This document shows, in pieces, positions 48,101-59,188 of a stretch of DNA of 64,000 nt (the first letter of the stretch is position 1; every line of letters starts with the position of its first letter). This stretch comes from Globodera rostochiensis (Eukaryota; Nematoda; Chromadorea; Rhabditida; Heteroderidae), in assembly GCA_018350325.1 (NCBI GenBank), contig JAEVLN010000035.1, forward strand, positions 494,361 to 558,360, in the 5' to 3' direction. The translations under genes were made by a program, and so were the position numbers. The notes below the pieces were generated by a model, which was given only the letters and a program-made list of their open reading frames with translations, was not told the origin of the DNA and did no database searches.

Positions 48101-51100
48101 TCAAAAATTAATATTGTGAACATTGACAAAAGATTCAAAACAGTGCAGCAGTAGGCATAAGAATACTTTCGACGTCCGAATCATCTAAGCTGGCGAGAAG
48201 CAATAAAAATTAGCATGATGATGCAAACAAAAATAAACATGATTCAAAATTAATAAAAAAATACAGAAAGTAAATTTTTAAAAATTTAAAAAATGCAAAA
48301 ACTGATTCATTTGAACGAAACAAGACATCATCGTAATAATATCTCATTATCACCTGGCTACCCTCTGTATATAAAGAGGTCAGAGACATCAAAGAGATCG
48401 TAATAGACTTAAAACTTAAAAGATCCAAGGTTGATTGCAAAAAGATCTAACCGTAAAAATAATTTTAATTTATTATATACAAAGCCAAACTTTACCAAAG
48501 ATAGAAAGAAAAGAAACAAATAATTTATAAAAAATTCTTATTAATGATGAGCCTCTATAAAATTTGAATATTTAAAAATTGTGCAATGTCTTTCAAAAGA
48601 AAATTGGCGCATTGAGATGTAATCTCAAAACAACAATTTAGCCCATATAAAGTATAGTTGCTAAAAATAAAAGATATAGCCTAAATAAATTTAAATCACT
48701 TAACTCTTAATGGAGGACAAAAGTAATCCGGGCAATCTACACTTATGTACAGATTTTAAATTTCTATAAAAAAGTTGGAAAAAAAATAAAAAACAATTTG
48801 ATTTACAAATAGATTTAAACATAATTATAATAACACTTGATTTTTTAAATAATATGCCGGACAAAATAATAGTATCTTCTATTTTAAAAAAGGATAACGT
48901 TTTTATTAAAAATAAAAAGGTAGGCATATTTTATCAAACTTTATATTTTTAAAAATAAAAATGTGATTATTACATAAATATAAAACCAAATACCTAATAT
49001 TATCTTTTATTTCAAAAATTTTTGTAAATTCTTGTTTTCATATTAATATTTAATCGATTGCAGCAATTAAATATTAAATATTTTAGCACCTGGGTTTGTC
49101 CGCTCCGCCCGGACCAGCCCCCACCATGAGGAGATAACCGTACGTGAGCTGCAGGAGCAAAAGTTAAAATATTGGAACTATTATCATTTAAAAATTATAT
49201 CAATATTTTAAAAAAATAATTAAACAATTTAAACTATTCTCAAAATTAGCAGTTAAAAACGTAAACGATATATTAATTTTGAAGAAATCTAAAAAAATTA
49301 AAAAACATTAAAATGTTTTAGCCATTTTTTAAGTCGTGAACTTTACACATAAATTTCACTTAACGTTAAATCAAATATTGAATCAATCTTTAAATAGGAA
49401 AATATATCATTCAACAGAAATTTTAACACCAAAGCTCCGATTTTTTTAACTTTTTTATACTTAAATTTAATGCGCTGAATGTTTATCAATAAGTCTTCCT
49501 CCAACAAGGTTAAAAATAAATAGGACTAAACCTTCGTAATGTTTACCTATTTTTGTAATTAAGGATGCAGCTGGATGGCTCAATGGCTGGAGCAGTTATC
49601 ACGTCAATTGGGCGTGAGAGAGAAAGAGAATGCGACTTAATTATTGCTAATCAAAAGCATTTTATGAATATGAATAAAGCAATGTTTAAGGTCTTCTTTA
49701 TTAAAAAATGATTCCATTTTTATAAATATAAAAATTTTGTCCATATTGTTACATTGAACCATTCGTTACATTTATATATTATATATATAATAAGCGTGTA
49801 TCATAAAATCACTTACCTCAATAAAGATTTAACTTCAATGCATTTGCAATTTGTTACGTGAATAATAATATTTTTTAATAAATACGAATATAAAAAACAT
49901 TCAACTTTTTAATGACTTTTAGAAAACTTTGCTTATAATACCAAAATTACATTTAAACTATGTTTATTAAAATAAGCCTGAATTCTTGAGCACGCTACGA
50001 CGACATCATCGAGTTTGCAAAGAAACGGGATAGCAGTGAATAAATTCAAAATATTATTAAAAAGATTATGCTATAAACATTTTAAAGCAATTCGGCAAAA
50101 AAAGTTCGGGTTTAGGAGTGGATTTCAACATGTTTAACAAAAAAGTCCAGATGTTTGTATTGCTGCTAATATCAGTTCATAATACACTAAAAAACTATTT
50201 TAAAATCAAAAGCCGATGGAATAAAAATTTTTTTTTTATTAAAAGTTATTTTGAAATCAGATAGCCTGAAAACGCAAACAAAAAATTAAACAAAAACTTT
50301 AAAATATTGACAATAGTTAAAAAAACATAATAACTAAAGACTATTTAAATTTGAGTTTAATTAAAATTTTATAGTTTACAACTACAAACAAAAATTTTTA
50401 TTTATCGTTATTAAACTGAGAAAATTTATCATTTGCGTTTTTTATTTTAATATTAAGTGAAAAACTAATATAAATTGTAAAATTATTTATATATCAATGC
50501 TTGGCATTATAAACACAGTGTTAAAAAACCAATTTTGCGAAGTTTTTGGTACTTAAATGAGGGTTATTTTTAAGTTTAATAGCATTAACATTTAAATTAT
50601 TTTATATCCATATAAGACAAAACAAGTATAATTAAATATCGAACTTTTATTTACAAAAACAACAATGGTTAATATACCTTAATTAGACTTAAAATATTAG
50701 CATTTAGGAAGAGCAACCTAAACGAGAATCGGTATGTTTAAATGCTATTAATAGCAAAAAATTATTATTGCATGTAAATAAATAATGTTTGGATTTGGAA
50801 GCAAATGAAGCGCTCGCTCAAACTTTAATTTAGTTTTTATGCTTTATCTCTTTGAAACTTTTACAGATTTTACAAGGCACACTTGTTTTTTATATAAAGA
50901 TTACAAAAACTCTAAATTACATAAAGGCTTTTGTCCAGTTTTTCTTTATTTATTACTTTTGTTAATTGATAAGCGAATGTAATTTTTCTTTTTTCTCAGA
51001 ATTTAATTATTTCTATTTAAAATGCATTTTGAAATTATATATTTAAATTAATTATTGAGTTGAAAATAATTTAATAAATCCTTTATAAGATTTGCGGACT

Positions 51101-51590
51101 TGTTAATTATTTTGTTCAATTCTCCGATAAATCATCTTTATCGTCGATGTTCAACAATTTCATTTTTTAACTTATTTTAAATGAAATATTTAATTTTGAA
51201 TCTTTTAATTTAGCTAATCGTGATAATTTGTTATAATAATTTGATTGTTAGGCGCCTCAAACCTAAACTTTTATTCATTTACTTTAATTGTTTGTGTAAA
51301 AGGCAAAACGATGTCGGAGATATGTAAACATAATTTGAAACATCCATAGCGGGGTTCTCTACCCTCCCCTGACACCAACGTGGAGCTATGAAATATAACT
51401 CGGAAGATGCTCGGGCCCTTCCACGATTGCATTGTTATTTTATTTGAATATTTTAATAAACGCACGTTTCCAACCGTCATCTGATTGCATTGGCTATGAT
51501 AAGTGATGATTTCTTTCGATTGTATTATTAACTTTTTTCATTTATTGATTTCTTTTATTATTCTTATTGATTATATTTAAAATTTTTATT
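45110..51590. other. AT-rich, mostly A-biased filler with islands, no gene recognised
   Basis: GC-richer islands occur at 45110-45150, 45420-45475, 45890-45945 (minus frame VVAIHFFGLGLIIDDYRI, hydrophobic), 47350-47400 and 49090-49155 (minus strand after CTCCTGCAG: LTYGYLLMVGAGPGGADK). At 51271-51480 a minus-strand ATG frame of 69 codons (MTVGNVRLLKYSNKIT) includes a GC-richer core, support low. A poly-C tract lies at 46448-46459. Confidence 0.4.
46448..46459. repeat. Poly-C tract (12 nt) followed by poly-A
   Basis: Twelve C directly followed by nine A, in otherwise AT-rich DNA. Confidence 0.9.
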
Positions 51591-51595
51591 TTTAG

Positions 51596-51641
51596 AGACT
51601 ATGTGTACCTTTGGGTTGGAATTGGCGCCCTTTGGCTGTAG
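51596..51641 (+). other. Exon-like island with stop and nearby polyadenylation signal
   Basis: After TTTTTAG, one phase reads DYVYLWVGIGALWL then TAG, and AAATAAAA follows about 8 bp later. The hydrophobic peptide could end a membrane protein. Short, and no upstream exon was matched. Confidence 0.2.
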
Positions 51642-51821
51642 TTGCAAAAATAAAATGCACATGAATTTTATATATTTTAGTTTCTTTTCGCCTTATTTTC
51701 CATCAAAAATCGGGCATCGTCTAGCAATCATTCTTAGTAATAACCGCCATGTCCTTATTTGATCACAAAACAAAATCAAACAAAGATTGATGTTAATATT
51801 AATCGAAATATTTCTCGTCAG

Positions 51822-51911
51822 ATGTTTAAAGAGTGCACTTACAAATTAGAAGCCTTTGACCGCATCACGCAAATCACTCGTCTCGATGCGAAGAAGGATT
51901 TAAAGGCATAA
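51822..51911 (+). other. Exon-like 29-codon frame after CTCGTCAG
   Basis: ATG immediately follows CAG and opens MFKECTYKLEAFDRITQI, then TRLDAKKDLKA and TAA. The start region resembles 1133-1180 (shared TCTCGTNAGATGTTTAAAG), so it may be a repeated exon or a repeat fragment. Function unknown. Confidence 0.25.
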
Positions 51912-52891
51912 AACAAGGGATGAAATTTAAAACTAATTTTTATAATTCAATTGCATTTTGTTAAGTAAAATAATTTTTTGTTGGTTATATAGAAATAATT
52001 GATTGGGTAGTTGTTTTTTTCAAACTTTTCTCTCCACATTGTTGATGAATATATAATGTTAATATTTAAAAGTTATCTAATCCTTTCCCATTTATTTGAT
52101 CTGTTGGTTTAGGGTCATATTTGACTTACTATTTTTGTTAAAATAATTTGAACTGATTTAATTTTATAATTAGATTAGCATAAATAATTTCATTAATAAG
52201 AAACAGACTTTTGTTATCACAGTTCTTCATTCAATAAAATGTTAATCGAGTGATTTTTGTAGTTTTTTAATAATAATCATTTTTCAGCAATAAATACAAG
52301 TGTTATACAAAATATTTTTAAAAACACCGGGACTCTTAATACGAACGTGAATCAAATAAATCTCGCGCGACACAATCTGGATAATGGCGAGAAAACGGGT
52401 CTTTCCTTTGAGTAAGTGTAAACGTTTTATTTCAGATATATTATGTATCAATTGCAAAATTCTGAGCATTTACTTTTTCTTCAATAATCTTTATCAGGCG
52501 TGGTGTAATTTTTAAATTAATTAAAACTTATTATTTTATTTCTTGCGTTATAAGTAATTTTTTTTAAATTCTAATGGCTTTCGCTGTGAACGTTCTTTGT
52601 ATCGATATATCTTTAAAGTTCCAAATCTTTACAATTATTTTCTTTCATTATATGATTAGTCTGAAGAAAATTAAAGAAAAAACTCGATTAATTTGTCATT
52701 TTAAGAAGAGTGGGTTTTGACGTTTTGTAAATTATATATTTTATTTTTAATAATTACGTTAATTAATAGGTTTTATCATTAATCATTCATATTTACATAT
52801 TGAACATTTAATGTTTTGGTCTTAAAATGATGCACCGTGATTTTAACTGGATTTCTATACTTAATTATTATTAATTTCGCGCAAGTTTCAG

Positions 52892-52984
52892 AGTGGTTGC
52901 AGTTTAAAGCCGTTGTTGAGAAGGGAATATTTGTGTGATCTTTGTATTGCCATGGATTTATATCATTATTTTTCTAATTATTGA
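52892..52984 (+). other. Exon-like island, 30 codons to stop
   Basis: Follows AAGTTTCAG. The phase-0 frame reads SGCSLKPLLRREYLCDLC then IAMDLYHYF to TGA. It contains a CxxC pair. Not assigned. Confidence 0.2.
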
Positions 52985-53124
52985 CTAATTGCCTTTTTTT
53001 ATTAAATATGTATGTGTCGCGTATATTTGAATATTAGGATTATTCGAATAAGCCTAATATTATTTGAAAATATTCAAATAATACCGCGAGTTAGTTGTTC
53101 AGTATTTTTCAAACTTTTCTCCAG

Positions 53125-53239
53125 ACGATTGTTGCACTAAGAGGTTTGCTTCCCTCGGGCAGGAGAATGACATTCCCAGAAATGCCAATATTGAGTACAC
53201 ACCCTTCCGTTCCTGGCCATCACTTAGCGGCATCATGGA
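53125..53239 (+). other. Exon-like block bounded by both splice signals
   Basis: Acceptor TTTTCTCCAG before 53125 and possible donor ATGGA|GTATTT at 53239. The frame reads DDCCTKRFASLGQENDIPR then NANIEYTPFRSWPSLSG and stays open past the donor. GC about 45%. A TPFRSWP string superficially recalls BIR domains, but the zinc ligands are absent, so no such claim is made. A 70-codon ATG frame in another phase (53095-53307) is the alternative. Confidence 0.3.
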
Positions 53240-53309
53240 GTATTTTTGCTTTTTTATTATTAATGGACATTTTTACAAATATGTTTTTACTAGATTTAAT
53301 CAAATAAGC

Positions 53310-55278
53310 TTTTAATAATTTATAAAATTTTAATTATTTATTATTTTAAAAATTATGCTTTAATATTATTTATTTTATTATTGGTATTTTGTTTATTAAT
53401 TTAAAACAATGTCTGAATAACGCATTCGTTGGGTGGTTAATGCGACCTCATTGGAAAAACGGATTATTGTTCGGCTCGGCTGTGGTGAGAGGTTTTTTAC
53501 ATACATTTTTTTCATTTTGTGCAAATGCTTTTACTAAATTTTAGATTTATTATGCTTTTAATAATTATCAAATTTTTAATTAAAATAATTTTAAAAATTA
53601 TATCTTATTTTTCAACAAAAATAGACCAAAGATTTGGTTTTCAAATTAAAAATCGTCAAATTTTTGATTTATTTTTAAATAATGCTAGTTTCTTTATAAT
53701 CCTGGTAATTAAATTAAATCATAAAAAAAATTCGAATATTGAAGTTTGTTTTTAGTTTAGAAAAATATTCTCCTTTAGTATGGCTTTTCTAAGCAAAACC
53801 TTATTTCTTCGACCGAAAGTTGATTTACGATATTGTCATCGAGTTGTAAATTAAATTTTTATGATTATGATTATTGTAGAACTGAATATTTTTTCAAGAG
53901 ATAACTCCGGGGAAATTTCATTTATTGTGTAAAAAGATTGATCAGATTTAAAGTGAGGTTTTTGTCAAAATTTTATTGAAAGTATTAAACATTTTCGCAA
54001 TAAAACTACATTATTTTGACAAGAAATAATTATTCATTTTAGCGTAAGCGTTTCCAGTATTTATGAGTTTTTATTTGTTTTGGCTTTTAATTTTAGAAAA
54101 TTCATTTTATGACATTCGCCCGTAAGGTTCATTTCGAGTAAATAAATTAAACTTGAAACTGACGTATTTTCCGCACCATGTATAATTTATGCTTCCGATC
54201 TCAGCCGTATTTCGAGTAAAGATTTTCATTGGCTATTTTTATTTATCTAAATATTAAACAGCAGCGCCAGTTATAAACATGTTCAATTGTTATCATTATG
54301 CTTAATTATTTATAACATGGAATATTTTAGAAGACCTTAAACATTGTTTATTCATATTCATTAAATTATCTTAATTAGCAATAATCAATCTTATTTGTGT
54401 TTTAATTAAAAAATTAACTGTTTATTTAATTTTATGAGTTTTTTACGATATTGATTCTTTATTTGAATACAGAGGTTTTTAAAAATAAGTCCATCTTACA
54501 GACACATTTGATGCAGACCGAGAAGCAATAAATAATAATGATTTGCATTTGTTTATTATATTCTGAAGAAAACCTGTCGATCATTACAGCATCAAATATT
54601 TTTTGAAAAAATTAATTATAAATCTATGCTAACGTCTAATTTTTTTTTTGTATAAGTGTTGTTTTTGCCGCTGTTCTTTTTTTGCTTTTTATGCTGTAAT
54701 TCGTAATTGTTGTTAGTAATAATAATTTAAAAGAAACAAATTAATATTGGGAAATGAAAATTTTTTGCATAATATTCTTTTTTGGTCAAGTTTTAGTAAT
54801 TCTAGAAATTTTTACGTCTTGCACCTGACTGCCTGATTTTTGTTAAACGCTGTTTGACTTTTTTGATTCATTAATTGCAAAAAATGAAGTTGATAAGAAT
54901 TTAAATTGTATACAACATCTTATGTTTGTCTAGTCATTTGTCAATTTCGTTGCCGTAGCATACTCATTTATGTTCAGTATTACAATATTCATTATATTAA
55001 ATATTAATTGCACTTTAATGTTATTTACTTTAATTAAAACTGGGTTTTTATAATCAAATCGTTTAACATTTATTGTAAAGCACATTTTAGAATATTTGTT
55101 AATTTTAAAAAGTTTATTCTTTTATAATAAAATTTTATTTTATGTCATTTTGAATAAAATTCTCTTAACTTGATTCATATTTGCTATATTTTTTTTAAAA
55201 AAATTTCACTGTTATTTAGTTTAATTCATACTTTGTTCAAACCACCCTTCTCACTTTCTTCTGATGTGTATCTAACTA
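53310..55278. other. AT-rich, T-biased filler, no gene recognised
   Basis: One island at 53415-53490 ends at GCTGTG|GTGAGA, a plausible donor, with frames NAFVGWLMRPHWKNGLLF or RIRWVVNATSLEKRIIV in different phases. There are weaker islands at 54110-54220. Nothing assigned. Confidence 0.35.
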
Positions 55279-55398
55279 TACTTATGCACGAGACCCAAAA
55301 TTTATCGATACTCGAGACTCGATACCGAGACCGAGACCCAAAAACCCCGAGACTTGTCTCGAGTCGATACTCGATACGGAGACTCTCGTGCATCACTA
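55279..55398. mobile_element. 120-bp palindromic MITE, hAT-like ends
   Basis: Ends TATGCACGAGA (left) and GATGCACGAGA (right, other strand). The inside is a decaying palindrome of CGAGACC, TCGATACTCGAGACTCGATA and GAGTCGATACTCGATA. No 8-bp duplication could be matched, so family placement is tentative. Confidence 0.5.
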
Positions 55399-58365
55399 GT
55401 AACAATTGATTTGGAATTTTTTATTTATTCAAAACTTTTAGCGTAGCTTTTTGTTTATGTTATTTATGATCTCACTTGCCGGAGGGTTAAAACTAGGAAG
55501 AGGCAGAAGAAGTTAGTTAATTTATAAGATTAATTATGAAAATGTGTATTTGATCGTATCCAAGTGCTCTTAATTAATTCTAGGTTGAACGTCTTTTTAC
55601 TCTATTTTTGAGAGTTGATATTTTTATTAACATTAGTTTTTTTAATCATTTGATTTATATTTATTTGTTTTAAATACGTTCTGAGAGCTTGCTTAACTAT
55701 TGTTTCATAGTGTGCAAAAAAGGCTGTGTATTGTTCTCCGCCGTACCATTCTGCATGGTTACTGCATGGCTGGCTATAACTTTAGTTTAAGAAAAAAAGA
55801 TTTAATTTATAAAGTAAATAGCTCGTTTATAGGTAGCAATTTAGTACAAACTTTACTCATTAAATTTACTAAACTTTTTTGATATGTTCAAGCAATGCCT
55901 TGATGTTTAATAAAACAAGATAACAATTACGGAAGCTTTGCGATTACCTTTTTTTTCTTGAAGCAAAACAATTGCACAATGTTGTATTTTAGATACAAAT
56001 TAACTAAATAATTCTTAAAAATATAAATATTTTTTTTATTTTCAATTTGTTTTTTTTTTGCTTTCATAATTGTGATTAAATATTGTGGTCTATTTTTTAA
56101 AGTTCGTTTATAATTTTATTTTTTTGTTTTAACTAGAATGATGTTTATATATTTTGCTTAAATTGTTTATTGGTTTTTATTTTAGCAATTGTTTGTAATA
56201 TTTTATTTACTTTAAATTTTTTGCGTCTTTGACTGTAAGGGATCGTTGCATCGGCACAGTTTATCTCTTTTCAAAGTCTTTTTTAATTTTTAAGTTTTGC
56301 ATTTTAGCTTCACCTAATTAATACTTTTGATAAAATTATGTTTTAAAAATGAATAAATATTTATCATTTTATGTTTTCTGTTTTCTGTAATACTTAATTT
56401 TTGTATTAATCTAAATTTACACATACATAAAGAGAACCCATTTCTTTTTAATTTTGAATTTTTGACCTTCTGAATTTTTTTAGTTTAAATCTTTTTGTCA
56501 AAAAGCAACGCTGTGGTAGCCCCCTTTTCCGATCTTGCTCTACTGGTTGGTAGAATCCCCTGCGGGCGCGGCCTGTGCTGTTCTTCGAAGTAAAACGTTT
56601 GATTTCGTCAGCATTTTCGACGCCTCAGGCTAGCGCTTTGTCTAATTAATTTATATTATATTTAATTTCCTATTCCTCAAATAGTTTTTGCTTATTGATT
56701 TTATTTATTAAAATTTGTATTGATCAAATTATTTACCTTTTATTCAAACTATATTAATATAACGACATTTTATTGATAGACAACACAGTGCCATGTAATA
56801 TATTTGTTAAAGTTTAAATAAATAAATATAGTAATACAGCAAATATATGATGTAGCTTAAAATTAATATAATATAAAAACGTCACTTATTTACTAAATGA
56901 TTTATATATTCTACACAAAAATCATTAATATCTTCAAGCTAATTCGTTTCAGTTCCTTCTTGTCCGCTGCGTGAGTTGTTTCGAGGCTCGTCATTTTTGC
57001 TTTAACTTCTTTGACGCTAGTTTTCAAGCGCAAACCTCTGTTATTTAAATTTATTAAATTATTATTCCAATATCTTTTGTTCCAATTGTTTTCATTAATT
57101 CTTTATAAATCTCAATGCGTGTTTAATGTCATAGCATTACAATTCCTTTTCCTTAATCCAAGATTTTGAATTTGTAAGTTAAATGTTTAAATGATATTTA
57201 TTGCATTTAATTAGGTATGTGTATTTTGAGACAAAACGCGAGATCCAGTGTGAGCAACACAAATCTAATATTGGCCTTTAATTGCCTTTGCGAAAACTGC
57301 TGATATTTTAGCCCGTATGCTTCATTGTGTCGTGATAACAGTTACAATAAAAAATAACTAAAAAATTATGTTTTATTTAATTTATTTCACTATTTATTTA
57401 TAAGTGGAAGATTAATTATATCATCCAATTTAAAAAAAAAATTATTAGATTTTTTTGGTCAACTAATTTTTTTTAAATTTATGCATTTTGTTTCAAGTAA
57501 TAAATTATTAGATTTTAATCTGTGGCCATATAAAATTAGCCTCTAGTATTAAGCAACACTTATTTACAATTCCATTAAATTAACTTACAATCTTATTTAT
57601 TTTTTGTTAATTGTTATTTTTAAAATTTGTTACGGCTTATTTTGTATAAGGTTGTAGATTTAAAGGATAAGGTCCTAAACCAAACGTACATTAAATTTGT
57701 GGCTTGAGTTGCAGTATATATTATATATCTGCCAGGTTTGATCCAAAATTTGTAAAGAATTTTCGGGTTTAATTTTAATTATTTAAAATTTTGGTGATAG
57801 TTATACAAAAATTAAAGGCAAATTCATATAAATAAATCAAAAATTAGGGAAAATGTATTCTTGCGTAAATGTATAAAAAAAAGCGTACATAATTTCTTTA
57901 AAAGTAAATCAACTATTTTATTTATTTAATTTTATCTTATTGAACTTATTCAATTTATGTGTTTAATTTAATTAAAGCTTTTTGCCCTCGGCTGCCCATC
58001 ATTCTTCTTTTGCAGGTGTGTTAGTGTTAACCTTTTATGGTGTTGCGAAGTGCTCTGTTTTTAACCTGTTTAGTAATTATATAAATTTTTGTTAAAAACA
58101 TTAATAATACAATGCATATTTCATCAGGAAAATATAGCTTCATTTTGACTTTGATGTTGGTGTTTAAATTCTTAAGATATTACGAAATTCATCTTGCATT
58201 TTTAATTGTTGTACTAAGTTCCGGGTTCTCCAACGAATTATTTAATCTATAAAATTATATTGTATGCAATTTATTTCGAAAAAATTATATCGAGTGTGAA
58301 ACTTTAATTAATGCTTCGATGCAATATTTATGAATTTTATAAAAATATTGAGACGAGAAAAACAT
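55399..58365. other. AT-rich, T-biased filler with GC islands, no gene recognised
   Basis: Islands: 55475-55505 (Arg/Lys-rich frame), 55690-55775 (+ frame SLLNYCFIVCKKGCVLFSA, hydrophobic), 56505-56650 (about 55% GC; + frame NAVVAPFSDLALLVGRIPCG), 56954-57045 (after GTTTCAG: FLLVRCVSCFEARHFCF) and 57332-57350. None recognised. Confidence 0.4.
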
Positions 58366-58449
58366 TATAAACGCAACCATTCTGGGTCCATTTGATAACT
58401 TGCGGACTATTGCCTGCGCTGAATGTAGAAACTGCCTTTTGGTTAGAGT

Positions 58450-58737
58450 CTGATCGCATGCTTGGATTAGCCTTTGACTTTTATCTATGGCATTGGAAGG
58501 AGCTCTGCCAATAAAATTCTCGCTTCTGCTCGGCATTCGGCAGCGCTTAATGGTGCACGCTTATCTTTGATACCCAAAACAGATGATAGGAATCAGGCGA
58601 AAGCATTTTCCGCAGTTTGCTTTAATCCAAGAGAGAGTCGCCTATGCTCCAATAAAAAAGTAATCGGGGTATGCCAGAGGGCAACCGTTACTACCATGAG
58701 TTTTTTAGGTGCAGAAGCGTTTATCAAGATTGCATAG
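58450..58737 (+). pseudogene. Bacterial-type ribosomal protein S13 (rpsM)-like broken segment
   Basis: One + frame reads IACLD-stop-P, then directly LTFIYGIGRSSANKILASA (58453-58530). Known: bacterial S13 begins with an IAG[VI]D[IL]P motif, about nine residues of linker, and an LTYIYGIGRxxAxxIL helix-hairpin region. The order and spacing fit if the linker (about 27 bp) is deleted and a Leu codon has become TAG. After ASA the frame stays open to 58737 but no longer resembles S13, so a rearrangement or frameshift follows. Just upstream, CAECRNCLLVRV (58416-58449) vaguely recalls the small protein L36, which precedes S13 in many bacterial operons; this is weaker. The patch is far more GC-balanced than its flanks, suggesting acquired DNA. 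No function is expected. A chance match is possible but unlikely for the GIG motif with its context. Confidence 0.4.
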
Positions 58738-58915
58738 ATAAAATCAGAGTAAGGATGGGGTAAAAAGTTACGCTGTATAATGAGATAGAGGTGGGGCCTA
58801 GTATAGAAGTAGCATTTTATAATTACTATGTTGCATATTTTAATTTGTTTGTTTTGTACCTTTTTAAGTATAATTATTTCCTAATTGTATTAGAATATTT
58901 TGTTAAAAAAAATTA

Positions 58916-59188
58916 TTAAATTCTAAATTCCAATTTTATTCTATATTTAATCTTTGAGCTGGGATATGATTTTTTAAAGTCCCTGCACGGAGGTTTTTCA
59001 AGAAAACATGCAATAATTTCAATTGCGTTTTTCGAGCCTTCACTGTGTGGGCGGGCCAAAAAAGCCGAAAATTTACAAGAGTAAATCGCGGGCGATCTAC
59101 ACGATAGGCATGGTTTGAAAGTGATCTGAGTGGTCACAGTAAGGAATGTTCCCCTCGTTAGTCGTAAATTTTTTATTTTTTCAAACAT
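58916..59188 (-). CDS. Hypothetical 90-codon frame, unassigned
   Basis: Minus strand ATG at 59188. The middle (about 58980-59150) is near 45% GC and reads TQITFKPCLSCRSPAIYSC, then KFSAFLARPHSEGSKNA and IEIIACFLEKPPCRDFKKSY. CLSC is a CxxC pair. The start, MFEKIKNLRLTRG, and the end are AT-rich. It lies 180 bp beyond the S13-like patch, so it could share that origin. No family is recognised. Confidence 0.25.
   Translation of the reverse strand: MFEKIKNLRLTRGTFLTVTTQITFKPCLSCRSPAIYSCKFSAFLARPHSEGSKNAIEIIACFLEKPPCRDFKKSYPSSKIKYRIKLEFRI

Noticed and set aside
49566..49640. tRNA candidate from ATGGCTCAATGGCTGGAGC
   Set aside because: An A-box-like string is present, but there is no B-box, T arm or closing acceptor stem downstream.
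53125..53239. TPFRSWPSLSG taken as a BIR (inhibitor of apoptosis) domain start
   Set aside because: Only a few residues match, the spacing is wrong, and none of the Cys/His zinc ligands follows.
58474..58737. Intact ribosomal protein gene
   Set aside because: Only the first part resembles S13, with a stop and a deletion upstream; the later residues do not fit S13, so it is at best a broken fragment.
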